Assembly (NCBI RefSeq): GCF_041153465.1
Contig: NZ_CP154858.1
Coordinates: forward strand, 868,001 to 932,000
Direction: 5' to 3'
From: Thermohahella caldifontis
GTDB lineage: Bacteria > Pseudomonadota > Gammaproteobacteria > Pseudomonadales > Oleiphilaceae
Length of the DNA stretch: 64,000 nt
Under the pieces are notes generated by a model that saw nothing but the letters and a program-made list of their open reading frames with translations, searched no databases and was not told where the DNA came from. The position numbers and the translations under genes were made by a program. Shown here piece by piece: positions 27,375 to 36,343 of the stretch. The stretch's first letter is position 1. The number at the start of each line of letters is the position of its first letter.

Positions 27375-28316
27375 TCAGATTTTTTCTCCGGAAACCTGTT
27401 CCCGGTCCTGAGATGGTGTGCAACCGTAACGATCCCGGTAAGCGGTGGCGAAATGGGCTGCGGAACTGAAACCGCATGCCACCGCAATTTCCGCCAGCGG
27501 CAGACGAGTTGCGCGCACTTTCTCACGTGCCGCTTCCAGACGGATTTCCTTGTAATAGCGTGACGGCACCGTATCGAGATATTTCCGGAACCAGCGCTCC
27601 AGCTGTCGGCGGGAAATGCCCAGATGGCCGGACAGGTCATCGGTGGTCAGCGGCTCTTCCACATTCGCCTCCATCAGCCGGATGGCCTCCATGAGCAACG
27701 GCGCCTCCTGTACGGCTTGTCTGTCAGGAAGGCGCCGGACCCTGGCCGGCGTGCCGCCCACACGCTCCTGAACCCAGCCATGCGCCAGGCTTTGTGCCGC
27801 TTCGGCCCCGAGCCAGCGTCGGAACCAGAACAGCAATGCATCCAGTGGCGCTGTCCCCGCGCGGCAGGTGGTCAGTTTGCCCTCAATGCTGAAGAGGTCG
27901 GACGACAACCGGATGCCCGGCGAAACCCGTGCCGGATCCAGCAGCAACTCGGGTGCACTGACCTTGCCTTGCTTCAGCCTCCCCGAGGACACCAGCCAGG
28001 CCGACGCCGAACCGGTCGCCATGACCCACTCAGCCTTGGCAGTCATGGTTTCAAGCCAGACGGCCTGATCCTCATCCGGCCAGCTTGCCCGATTGCCACC
28101 AATCAGCACGAGGTGCGAGGCCACGACCGGCCCTGTCAGGGCTTCAGCCCGAATCGGACCGGGGACATTTTTTTCCCGCAGTTGCCACAGGGAAATCCCC
28201 TCACCTTCTCGCCCGTCCAGGGCCAGCACATCCTGCAGGGGCTTGATCACGTTGGCCGCGCTGAGCAGACAATAATCCGGCAACAGCACAATGGTAAAGG
28301 TATCCGCCAGTCTCAC
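27375..28316 (-). CDS. argR: ArgR-like AraC/GlxA-family regulator of arginine metabolism
   Basis: 313 residues: an N-terminal DJ-1/PfpI-like domain (TIVLLPDYCLLSAANVIKPL) as in GlxA-type regulators, and a C-terminal AraC domain (LSGHLGISRRQLERWFRKYL, then IAVACGFSSAAHFATAYRDRY). This is the architecture of Pseudomonas ArgR and differs from hexameric E. coli ArgR. GTG 28316 has GGAG 8 bases upstream, inside the upstream short ORF. It lies just before aruC on the same strand, with an ArgR-type half-site between them, so it probably activates the aru genes in response to arginine. Confidence 0.87.
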   Translation of the reverse strand: MRLADTFTIVLLPDYCLLSAANVIKPLQDVLALDGREGEGISLWQLREKNVPGPIRAEALTGPVVASHLVLIGGNRASWPDEDQAVWLETMTAKAEWVMATGSASAWLVSSGRLKQGKVSAPELLLDPARVSPGIRLSSDLFSIEGKLTTCRAGTAPLDALLFWFRRWLGAEAAQSLAHGWVQERVGGTPARVRRLPDRQAVQEAPLLMEAIRLMEANVEEPLTTDDLSGHLGISRRQLERWFRKYLDTVPSRYYKEIRLEAAREKVRATRLPLAEIAVACGFSSAAHFATAYRDRYGCTPSQDREQVSGEKI

Positions 28317-28492
28317 CCGAAAGTCTCCTGAATACCATGTTCCACGTCAGAAACGTCAAAGGGACCTGACGACAGCGCGTCCGGTTCGGACAACGCCAGT
28401 ATCTTTCCGGCACCCATCAGCACGTCACGGATACCCTGATCTTCGGGTGCAAACACCCTTGCCTTCCTCACCAGCACCCAACGGTTGTCCAT
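28313..28492 (-). pseudogene. Short ORF resembling the N-terminus of isoaspartyl dipeptidase
   Basis: 59 codons. The segment VRKARVFAPEDQGIRDVLMG then GKILAL resembles the start of beta-aspartyl dipeptidase (IadA) and other amidohydrolases. After that the similarity stops and there is no metal-binding HxH block, so no activity is possible. ATG 28492 has a good GGAG 7 bases upstream. The stop overlaps the argR GTG by 4 bases, so it may now work as a coupled leader. It could be a deletion remnant or a small gene of its own. The IadA link is from memory and short. Confidence 0.45.
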
Positions 28493-28557
28493 ATTGGCTC
28501 CTGCAAATTCGTCACGGTCGTCTAAGCTTATCAGATCAGAAAAATGAGGTGATCGCC

Positions 28558-30312
28558 ATGTCCGATCCGGATCGCACAACGTTCAGTCTGACCATTTTTC
28601 AGAGGACACTGATATTGTGCCTCGCCGTTGCTCTGGTTTCAGCACTGGGATATGGATTCCTGATGTCCCGGATTTCGGATATGGTTGAAGTCATCCGCAG
28701 CCAGTCAGCCCAGGTTCAGGCCCAGCAGGCGGCAGTGGAAGGCCAGACCCGGCTCAGCCGAAGCCAGAAAGCGCTGATTGACCTTCAGTCCGCGACCCAG
28801 CGCGCCTACGCGCTCTACTCTCAATATGTCTACTGGCGACTGAATGCTGCCGCGACGGGGGATGAACAGTCCACCCGCAACGGCGATGAGGCCGAAGCAC
28901 AACTCCGCTCACAACTGGCCACCATAGCCGGCATGGATGAGGGCCTTGCCGAGGCAATTGATGTGGTCAATGTCTATCTGGATGACTTCAATTCTGCCAT
29001 TGGTCAGGCCATCGAACGATTGATCCGGGATGAACCGAGAAAACGTGTGGCCTCCAAGATCGCTCAGGCACAAAGCGCCAGCATGGCCATGAATGCCACC
29101 TTCGAATCCATACTTGAGGAAACCGGCCAGCGTGTCAGCCAGGCCAGTACCGGGGTACTGCAGGCGGCAGACAAGGTTGCCGTTGCAGCGCAGCATGTCC
29201 AGGCCGGTACCGGGGCAGTACTGGAACAAGGAGAAACCCTGGCAGCAGTGGTGCCCGGCATCATGGGCGGCACCCTGGTGCTGGCGCTGTTGGTCGGGCT
29301 GGCCGTCTCACAATCCATTACCCGCCCCATACAACGACTCCATCGGGTCATTGAAAGCATCGGACGGGATCACGACCTGACACGCCGCGTTCACTACACC
29401 CGCAACAACGAAATCGGCGCAATTGGCCAGGCAGTCAATACCATGCTGGATACCTTCGCCTCCATAATGGAAGACATGAGAGCCCTTTCATTGCAGCTGA
29501 CGGAAACGGCACGCCAGGCAAGAGACAACGCGCAGGCCACCCGACAAAACGCCGAACAGCTTCAGCAGGAAACGGATCTGGTGGCCACCGCTTCCAATGA
29601 GATGACAGTAACCGTCAAGGGCATCAATGATCATACGCGGAACACGACGGAGGTGGCGATACGTGCCCAGCAGGCCTGTCTGCACAGCCACGAAACCGTG
29701 ACTACCGCAAAGGGCATCATGGCGCATCTGGCCAACAGCATCCGCGATGCAGCCGAAGCTGTGGACGATGTTTCCCATCGTGCCGAGTCCATCAGTTCCG
29801 TTCTGGATGTGATCCGGGGAATCTCGGAACAGACCAATCTGCTGGCACTCAACGCAGCCATTGAAGCCGCACGTGCCGGCGATCAGGGACGCGGTTTTGC
29901 GGTAGTCGCGGATGAAGTGCGCACTCTGGCCCAGAAAACCGGGAATTCGACGGACGAAATCCAGTCCGTCATCGAAAATCTTCAATCAGTTGCCCGGCAG
30001 TCAGTGGAGCGCATGCAACGCAATGTGGAACGTGCCCGGACAACTCAGAATCATTCGGACAAGACAGCGGAGGCCATTCAGGACGCCCTTTCCGCTGTCG
30101 AAGAAATCTCCGAAGCCATGCAGCACATCTCCACTGCAACCACGGAACAGACTCAGGCCGCAGAGAACATTGACCGGAGCATCATGAATATCAGTCAGCT
30201 GGCTTCGGAGGTCAACGAAACCGCAAACGTGAACAGCCAGGCCAGCGTTCAGCTCAGCACCATGGCTGAACGACTCAATACAGCCATATCACGCTTCCGC
30301 CTCAATGCCTGA
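28558..30312 (+). CDS. Methyl-accepting chemotaxis protein
   Basis: 584 residues. TM1 at about 14-35 (LCLAVALVSALGYGFLM), a mainly helical periplasmic domain at about 40-230 without a recognisable Cache signature, TM2 at about 238-260, HAMP, then the signalling hairpin EQTNLLALNAAIEAARAGDQ. ATG 28558 is chosen for its GAGGTG upstream; the open frame before it lies over the opposite-strand ORF. There is no C-terminal pentapeptide. The helical sensor may be a four-helix bundle; the ligand is unknown. Confidence 0.9.
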   Translation: MSDPDRTTFSLTIFQRTLILCLAVALVSALGYGFLMSRISDMVEVIRSQSAQVQAQQAAVEGQTRLSRSQKALIDLQSATQRAYALYSQYVYWRLNAAATGDEQSTRNGDEAEAQLRSQLATIAGMDEGLAEAIDVVNVYLDDFNSAIGQAIERLIRDEPRKRVASKIAQAQSASMAMNATFESILEETGQRVSQASTGVLQAADKVAVAAQHVQAGTGAVLEQGETLAAVVPGIMGGTLVLALLVGLAVSQSITRPIQRLHRVIESIGRDHDLTRRVHYTRNNEIGAIGQAVNTMLDTFASIMEDMRALSLQLTETARQARDNAQATRQNAEQLQQETDLVATASNEMTVTVKGINDHTRNTTEVAIRAQQACLHSHETVTTAKGIMAHLANSIRDAAEAVDDVSHRAESISSVLDVIRGISEQTNLLALNAAIEAARAGDQGRGFAVVADEVRTLAQKTGNSTDEIQSVIENLQSVARQSVERMQRNVERARTTQNHSDKTAEAIQDALSAVEEISEAMQHISTATTEQTQAAENIDRSIMNISQLASEVNETANVNSQASVQLSTMAERLNTAISRFRLNA

Positions 30313-30329
30313 TCCGGCAACCGGGCGTC

Positions 30330-30464
30330 TCAGTGCAGGCGTGAGATACACTCGCGCTTGTACTTGACCCACTGATCACCTACCCGGCGGAACCAGTACA
30401 TGACCTTGACCTGATGGATGGCCATTTCAATGCACAGCGTTGAATCGTTGCCTGTAACACGCAT
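30330..30464 (-). CDS. 44-residue small protein under a LexA-box promoter (candidate)
   Basis: Starts MRVTGNDSTLCIEMAIHQVK and ends YKRECISRLH, with a basic aromatic middle (VMYWFRRVGDQW). ATG 30464 has GAGG 8 bases upstream. A near-consensus sigma70 promoter overlapped by a LexA box sits 33 bases further up. There is no signal peptide or membrane helix; charge is positive. I do not recognise the family. The promoter and ribosome-binding site make it a real gene candidate, and the LexA box suggests DNA-damage induction. SOS-induced small proteins in other bacteria include division inhibitors and toxins, so such a role is possible but not shown. Confidence 0.6.
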   Translation of the reverse strand: MRVTGNDSTLCIEMAIHQVKVMYWFRRVGDQWVKYKRECISRLH

Positions 30465-30489
30465 CAGTCTGTCCTCATCACGTCATTGA

Positions 30490-30524
30490 TACTGTAATTA
30501 TATACAGCATCATGTTTCATGCAA
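30490..30524 (-). promoter_or_regulatory. SOS promoter: LexA box overlapping a sigma70 -10
   Basis: On the minus strand TTGCAT (30524-30519), 16 bases, TATAAT (30502-30497). The -10 lies within an SOS box at 30490-30509, read on the plus strand TACTGTAATTATATACAGCA. It keeps CTGT-N8-ACAG exactly and matches 17 of 20 positions of the E. coli consensus. Binding here would block the polymerase. The downstream gene in this direction is the 44-codon ORF. Confidence 0.7.
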
Positions 30525-30535
30525 TGACTTCTGCG

Positions 30536-31222
30536 TCATTTTCGGACAAATGGAGCCAGCGTGGCTGCCAGATCAACGGGTTGCCAGGCCAGGATCTCCA
30601 GATGCCGGTCCTCCAGCACATCGGCTCCGGGGGCGGACTTGCGGGCCGCCGCAATCTGCCTGTCACGCTCCCGGATCAAGGCGATGATCTCCTCACGAAA
30701 CAACCGCAGAAAGGCCGTGAGCCAGAGGTTTACCGCCCAGTTGGGGGTGGCATGGGTCACAGCGAAGCGGTCCAGGTGACGGATGACATCTTCTGCACTG
30801 AACCAGGTTTCGTCCGTGACCCAGCGGTTGGTGACGAACAGGCCCTGAGGAAGACCGTACGCATCCATGCTGATGCCGACCAGATGCATCAGCGCTTCAT
30901 CGCCCTCCGGCCAGTGCTCCGATACTTCCTCGCCACGTGCGGGCGCAATGTCCTTGTCAAACGCACTGACCCTGAGAAACAGGTGAAAATGACCATGCTC
31001 CTGTTCCGGCCCCCGGTGAGCATGGTAGTAATACTGACTGCCGGATGACGTATCAAAGACATCGCCCTCCGGGTAATGATTCATTTCATAAAAGGTTCCC
31101 TGCCCCTTGAGCACCTCTGCCACGACGTTGGTCTCGCCTTTTTCCAACGCCTCCTGACATCGGAGCAGCGTCAGGGCCGACGCTTCCCGTGAAGAAAAAT
31201 CAAACATGGCAGGCATATTCAT
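30536..31222 (-). CDS. Uncharacterised cytoplasmic His-rich protein (possibly DUF6969)
   Basis: About 228 residues with no signal peptide or membrane helix. The most conserved-looking part is QYYYHAHRGPEQEHGHFHLF, with four closely spaced His that could bind metal. The C-terminal third is helical (RLFREEIIALIRERDRQI). I think it belongs to the DUF6969 family but am not certain. ATG 31222 is used; ATG 31216 is equally possible. It lies 72 bases after the Cys-repeat cytochrome gene on the same strand, so the two may be cotranscribed and work together, perhaps in metal or redox handling. Confidence 0.65.
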   Translation of the reverse strand: MNMPAMFDFSSREASALTLLRCQEALEKGETNVVAEVLKGQGTFYEMNHYPEGDVFDTSSGSQYYYHAHRGPEQEHGHFHLFLRVSAFDKDIAPARGEEVSEHWPEGDEALMHLVGISMDAYGLPQGLFVTNRWVTDETWFSAEDVIRHLDRFAVTHATPNWAVNLWLTAFLRLFREEIIALIRERDRQIAAARKSAPGADVLEDRHLEILAWQPVDLAATLAPFVRK

Positions 31223-31294
31223 CTCGTCACACCGTGGATTCCGCATCAAAAACGGCGACCACTGGTCGCCGTAAATGATGGCAGGTCAAGTACT

Positions 31295-32077
31295 TCAACC
31301 CGCTGCACAGGGGTTCTTCGCCGCACAAGGGTTCTTCGCCGCGCAGGGGTTCTTGGCCGCGCAGGGGTTCTTGGCCGCGCAGGGGTTCTTGGCCGCGCAA
31401 GGGTTCTTGGCCGCGCAAGGATTCTTGGCCGCGCAGGGGTTGAAGCCTTTCTGAACCTGTGCCACATAGGCCGTCAAAGCCGCCAACTCCTTGCTTTTCC
31501 ATGGCAAGGGCTTGCTCTGCATGGGCGCAACCAGGCAAAGCTGTATCATTTCATCCAGCTGAATGGAGGGAATGCCGTACTGATTGGCTGCCATGCCCAC
31601 CTTGTGGGGATACGGCTTGGCGAAACCCGCCGTGAACCCGGCGCCACCCGTATGACAGGTCTGGCAGGAAAGCCCGTTGCTGCTCAGGCTGCTGTCACCA
31701 TACAGCTTCTTGCCCAACGCCAGCAGGGCCTTCGCGTCACCACGGTAAGGCTTGTAATCATCCGGCCGCTTGACCAGCGTTCGGACCTTGGCCGCACAGG
31801 GATTTGTGGCTTTGGCCGCACAGGGATTCTTCGCTGCGCAAGGATTCATCGCTTTGGTTTTCGCTGCACAGGGATGCTTTGCAGCACACGGGTTTTTGGC
31901 CGCGCAAGGATTCATCCAGGCTTTTTTGGCCTTGCAGGGATTGCAGGGTGCACAGCCAGCCCAGGCGAGTGTTCCGCTCAAAGCGGCCATGAGGACTCCG
32001 GCAGACAGTCCGGCTGCGGTCTTGAGGGTGGCAGGATGACGCTTGGCTGCAGGCAAGGGGGCTCGAGAGGTATTCAT
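31295..32077 (-). CDS. c-type cytochrome flanked by Cys-rich NPCAAK repeats
   Basis: 260 residues. A signal peptide runs to about residue 40 (ALSGTLAWA). Residues 46-97 hold seven NPCAAK-type hexapeptides, residues 98-212 a class I cytochrome c domain with heme motif CQTCH (138-142), and residues 213-260 eight perfect tandem copies. In total 20 Cys. The domain resembles small SoxX-like monohaem cytochromes (DEMIQLCLVAPMQSKPLPW). The mature protein is periplasmic. Regular Cys every six residues suggests metal binding or disulfide stacking (inference). ATG 32077 follows GGAG by 6 bases. Confidence 0.8.
   Translation of the reverse strand: MNTSRAPLPAAKRHPATLKTAAGLSAGVLMAALSGTLAWAGCAPCNPCKAKKAWMNPCAAKNPCAAKHPCAAKTKAMNPCAAKNPCAAKATNPCAAKVRTLVKRPDDYKPYRGDAKALLALGKKLYGDSSLSSNGLSCQTCHTGGAGFTAGFAKPYPHKVGMAANQYGIPSIQLDEMIQLCLVAPMQSKPLPWKSKELAALTAYVAQVQKGFNPCAAKNPCAAKNPCAAKNPCAAKNPCAAKNPCAAKNPCAAKNPCAAG
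31298..31441 (-). repeat. Eight tandem 18-bp units coding NPCAAK, C-terminal block
   Basis: Eight head-to-tail 18-base units encode the C-terminal tail of the cytochrome. Units differ at a few third positions (for example gcg/gca), so the array is not a very recent expansion. Repeats of this length could change copy number by slippage, and short-read assembly might miscount them. Confidence 0.85.
31787..31942 (-). repeat. Seven dispersed NPCAAK-type units, N-terminal block
   Basis: Seven hexapeptides (first NPCKAK, one HPCAAK, five NPCAAK) interrupted by short linkers such as KAWM, TKAM and AT. They are less regular than the C-terminal block and lie between the signal peptide and the haem domain. 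Confidence 0.8.
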
Positions 32078-32150
32078 GTGTTGCTCCTGATTTGATTGTT
32101 ATGACCAAGTGGTAGCAGCTCAGACCCCCTCTGCCCCAAAAAAGTTCCCC

Positions 32151-34039
32151 CTACACTCTGAATTTTGCTACCAGTTCGCTCAGATGATTGCCCAGTTCGG
32201 CAAGTTTCTGAGCGGTTTCAGCCGCCTCCCGCGTGCCGGCAGCGGTCTGGTCGGCCGAATCTGCAATCGTGGTAATGGAGCGGCTGATGTCCTCCGTCAC
32301 GGCAGTCTGCTCTTCGGAAGCCGCGGCAATCTGAGTGTTCATGGACGAAATGGTGCCAATGGCTTCGGCGATGCTGTCCAGGGACGTTCCGGCAGAACGC
32401 GCCTTCTCCACCGTATGCTCGCCGCTCGCCCGACTCTCGCCCATGACGGCAACGGCGCGGTTGGATGCGGCCTGCAAGCGCTCAATGGTGTTCTGAATTT
32501 CTTCCGTGCTTTCCTGCGTCTTGCTGGCCAGTGCGCGGACTTCATCAGCAACCACGGCAAATCCCCGTCCCGCATCGCCGGCACGGGCAGCCTCGATGGC
32601 CGCATTGAGTGCCAGCAGGTTGGTTTGCTCCGCAATGCCGCGAATGACGCTGAGCACTGAAACGATACTGTTGACGTCGCTGCCCAGCGTATTGATCACA
32701 TCCGAGGCATCACCAATCTGGCGGGAAAGCTGCTCAATGGATGCAACGGCTTCATCCACAATCCGCTTGACCTGCTCACCCTCCTCATCCGCATGCTGGG
32801 CCGCTTCCGCAGCCTGCTGTGCATTCTGTGCGATCTCGTGAGCGGCCGCGGACATCTCGTTGACGGCGGTCGCCACCATGTCCGTTTCGTGCCGCTGACG
32901 GTCAACCTGTTCGCTGGTTTCCTGGGCAATCCGGGACATTTCTTCCACGGATCCACGCAACGTGACCACCGAGTCCACCACATCACGTACCAGCAGATGA
33001 ATTTTCTCCACAAACTGATTGAAGCCTTTAGCCAGACGACCGATCTCGTCCTCGCTCACCACATCCAGCCTGCGTGTCAGGTCACCCTGTCCCTGCGACA
33101 AATCATCCATGGCGTTGCCCAGTTGAACCAGGGGACGCATGAGACGGCCCAGAAGCAGCGACATCAGGCCGACAACCAGAACCACGCCCAGCACCGTCGC
33201 CAGCACCGCCGAATTCCGGAAAGCGGCCATCTGGGCATAGGCCTTGTCACGATCAATCACGATACCGATTTTCCAGTGAATGTTCGGCACGCCGTCAATC
33301 GGCAGGAACGACACGAGAACGGATTTGCCCGAGGCTTCCGCATCCTGAAGCTGCCCGTCCAGCTTCAGTGCCGCTTTCCCGAACAGGGCAGAAAGCGGCT
33401 GATCGGCAAATGACTTGTCCTCATGCACCAGAATCTTGCCGCTCTCCGAAACCAGGAACGCCGACCCCATCCCGAAAAAGTCCACCGCATTGACAATGTC
33501 CGAAACCATTTTCAGAGACAGATCACCGCCGGCCACCCCGGTTTGGTGACCCGAGAATGCCGCGGCGGCCGTAATAATCAGGTCTCCGCTGGAGGCATCA
33601 CGATAGGGTTCGGTGAAACCGCCTTTCCCGCCCAGTCCCTTTGCCAGCGTGTACCAGGGCCGTTTGCGGGGATCATAACCTTGAGGCAGCTGGGCTTCCT
33701 GCGCCGGATCATGCATGGTCATGGTGCCGTCATCCGTCCCCACATAGACATCAAAGCCTCCGGCTTTTGCACCGATTACGGCAATATCGCGGATGCTTTC
33801 CCTGTCCGGTGCCTTGGCGGCAGCCTGCGCGACGGCCCGGACGATATCCAGCCTTGCATTCAGCCAGTTGGCGATATTGGTGGAAGCAGCCCGGCCGACC
33901 TCATCCACGCCCTGTCTGAGGTTGTTTTCGACATGATTGGCCAGGAATACATAGTTCCCCAGGAAAACGCTCCCAGACACAACACCAGCAGGCTGGCACT
34001 CAACACAATGATCTTGCTGCGAAAGGACAATGCGGGCAT
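32151..34039 (-). CDS. Methyl-accepting chemotaxis protein with double Cache sensor, one frameshift as read
   Basis: The start is ATG 34039 (MPALSFRSKIIVLSASLLVL) with GGAG upstream. After LGAF the frame breaks within 33957-33967 and continues NYVFLANHVENNLRQGVDEV in another frame; one added base gives 629 residues. The periplasmic part is a dCache_1 domain. YDPRKRPWYTLA keeps most of the amino-acid-sensor motif (Tyr, Arg, Trp-Tyr), with Tyr in FTEPYRDASSG and Asp in VAGGDLSL. One expected Asp is Leu, so amino-acid sensing is likely but unproven. TM2, HAMP and the hairpin EQTNLLALNAAIEAARAGDA follow. There is no C-terminal pentapeptide. Confidence 0.88.
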
Positions 34040-34191
34040 GTTTACTCCACCTTGCGAGAATGTTGGTATCCGTGTTGAAGTGTAGATCGAAATCCGGAAA
34101 GTGCGAGCCATCATGCAAGGGGCTGAACCGTGGGCCAGGTTTCCGCCGGACAGGGGATACGCTGCCGACGCCCGGGCTCTGTGCACAGATT

Positions 34192-35253
34192 CTAGCGGAT
34201 ACGGCGAAACAGAAGCGTCGCTGCAATGGCGCTGATGAGGATGGGCAACGCCACGGCCAGTGCGGGATGGAATCCATAGACCACACTGGCCGGCCCGAGC
34301 ATGTCCTGCATGTACTTGAAGACAAGTCCCACCAGAATGCCACAGAACACCCGAAAGCCCATGGTCACTGACCGCAGCGGCCCGAAGATGAATGAAATGG
34401 CCACGAGGACCAGCACAGCCGTGGCGAGAGGCCTCAGCACCTTGTTCCAGAAGCTGAGCTGATAACGGTCTGCATTGAGACCCTGTTCCGACAGGTAGCC
34501 GATATAGGTGCTCAGCCCGCGTATGGAAAGGTAATCCGGATCCAGCACCAGCACTCCCAGCACATCAGGTGCCAGCTCTGACTGCCAGGGTCGGGTGGCA
34601 TGCCGTGAAACCGTGGTCTGTTGCGCGCCAAGCTGCGTCTCGCGCACATCGTACAGCAGCCAGTGATCCCCCTGAAACAGGGCCCGGCGGGCTTCAACCG
34701 CCTTCTGCAAGCGACCGGTTTCATCAAACTCGAACAACTGCACCCCGAGGAGGACACCCTTGGGCTGCACGGCATTGAAGTGCATGAAGGTATTGCCTTC
34801 CCGGTGCCATAAACCGGTACTGGAACTGATGGTTTCCGCCTCCCCCCGTGCCAGCGACTTGTAGGTTTTGGCCACGCGCTCGGTGAACGGCGCCACATAC
34901 TCACCGAGCAGCATGCCTGCCAGAATGATGACCAGCGCAGGCTTCAGCGTGGACCAGGCAATACGGCGGATGGAAACGCCCGCTGCACGCATCACCGTCA
35001 GCTCACTGGTATTGGCCAGCACACCCAGCCCGGCCAGGGCGCCAATGAAAGCCGCCAGCGGCAGGTAGTCGTAGATCCGCCTGGGGATGGTATAGGAGAT
35101 ATACATCAGCGCCTGAAGAATCTGGTACTCACCCTTGATATCCTCCATCTCGCCAATCAGGGCAAACACCAGATCCAGTGCAAGCACGACCACCAGCACC
35201 AGAAACATGGCACCGGCCACGGTGGATACAATGTACCGGTCAAGCCGCCGCAC
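34192..35253 (-). CDS. lptG: LPS export permease LptG
   Basis: Inner-membrane subunit of the LptB2FG ABC exporter that extracts LPS toward LptC/LptA. 353 residues with six predicted TM helices in two groups of three and a central periplasmic beta-jellyroll. Typical opening VRRLDRYIVSTVAGAMFLVL, and the coupling-helix region ELTVMRAAGVSIRRIAWSTL. I use GTG 35253, preceded by GGAGGG and giving the family N-terminus. It overlaps the lptF end by 14 bases. Confidence 0.94.
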   Translation of the reverse strand: MRRLDRYIVSTVAGAMFLVLVVVLALDLVFALIGEMEDIKGEYQILQALMYISYTIPRRIYDYLPLAAFIGALAGLGVLANTSELTVMRAAGVSIRRIAWSTLKPALVIILAGMLLGEYVAPFTERVAKTYKSLARGEAETISSSTGLWHREGNTFMHFNAVQPKGVLLGVQLFEFDETGRLQKAVEARRALFQGDHWLLYDVRETQLGAQQTTVSRHATRPWQSELAPDVLGVLVLDPDYLSIRGLSTYIGYLSEQGLNADRYQLSFWNKVLRPLATAVLVLVAISFIFGPLRSVTMGFRVFCGILVGLVFKYMQDMLGPASVVYGFHPALAVALPILISAIAATLLFRRIR

Positions 35254-36343
35254 GGACCGCCCTCCGCTTCCACCACAACCGCAACGACTCACTGTAAAGC
35301 AGCCAGAGGGCAATGATCAGATAGAGGCCATGCACCCACCACATGCCCAATTCCGCCGGCACGCGCCCCTTCTCGATCTGCTTGCGGGCAAAGATCAGCA
35401 AACCGAGATAACTGATGTACAGCAGCATGGCGGGCAGCAGCTTGAAATACCGCCCCTGGCGGGGGTTGACCCGTGACAGCGGAATGGCCAGCAATGTGAC
35501 GATAGGTACCAGCAACGGGATGGAAAGCCGCCACTGCAGCAGTGCCACCGACTTGGCGTCACTGGCCTGCATCAGCTCCATGGTGGGAATGGCTTCGTCG
35601 CGAGGTTGTCGGGCCTCTGCCGGGGCATCCGCGATTTTCACCCCGTATTCGCGGAACTCGATGACCTTGTAGTCCGCCTCACCCGGCCGGCCTTCGTAGC
35701 GCTGCCCCTCGTGCAAAATGAGAAAGCGACTGCCTGTTTCCGGATCAATGAACTGAGTCCCCCGTTTGGCCACCACGACGGAAAGACTGTTTCGCAGCGG
35801 ATCCTTCTCGGAAATGAAAACTCCGGAAAGTACCCGCCTGTCCTCCGACAATGACTCGGTATAGGTCACCCGCCCTCCGGTTCTCAACGCCTGAAAGCGG
35901 CCGGGGGCGAGCATGTCGAACTCGGTTTTCCGGCTCTGTTCCACGAACAGCTCATCCACCTTCTGCATGCCTTGGGGTGTCACCCAAAGGCTCATCCAGC
36001 CCACCAGAATCATGACCGGCAAGGCGGTGACAAAGGTTTTCAGCACCAGGTCCGTGGGCCCCATGCCGCTGGCCCTGAGCACCACCATTTCGCTTTCGAT
36101 GTACATGCGGCCATAAGAAAGCAGGATGGCCATGAACAGGCTCAGGGGAATGATCAGCTCCAGGAACTGGGGCATCCGGTAGGCCATGATGGCCAGCACG
36201 ATATCTGCCGCCCACTTGCCCGCTGCCACTTCACCCAGATACTTGATGAACCGGCCACTCATGAAGATGAGCACGAGCACGCCACTCACCGCGAGCATGG
36301 TCACGAAAAGCTGCCGGAAGAGGTAGCGGGGAATGATCGCCAT
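35240..36343 (-). CDS. lptF: LPS export permease LptF
   Basis: Partner of LptG, 367 residues, same six-helix plus jellyroll plan. Typical MAIIPRYLFRQLFVTMLAVS opening and coupling helix ESEMVVLRASGMGPTDLVLK. It is first of the lptFG pair and divergent from pepA, as in E. coli and Pseudomonas. A weak -10 (TATCAT on the minus strand, near 36375) lies upstream. Confidence 0.94.
   Translation of the reverse strand: MAIIPRYLFRQLFVTMLAVSGVLVLIFMSGRFIKYLGEVAAGKWAADIVLAIMAYRMPQFLELIIPLSLFMAILLSYGRMYIESEMVVLRASGMGPTDLVLKTFVTALPVMILVGWMSLWVTPQGMQKVDELFVEQSRKTEFDMLAPGRFQALRTGGRVTYTESLSEDRRVLSGVFISEKDPLRNSLSVVVAKRGTQFIDPETGSRFLILHEGQRYEGRPGEADYKVIEFREYGVKIADAPAEARQPRDEAIPTMELMQASDAKSVALLQWRLSIPLLVPIVTLLAIPLSRVNPRQGRYFKLLPAMLLYISYLGLLIFARKQIEKGRVPAELGMWWVHGLYLIIALWLLYSESLRLWWKRRAVRAAA

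Noticed and set aside
31313..31441. CRISPR-like array at the 18-bp repeats
   Set aside because: Units are head to tail without spacers and are in frame within the cytochrome gene.
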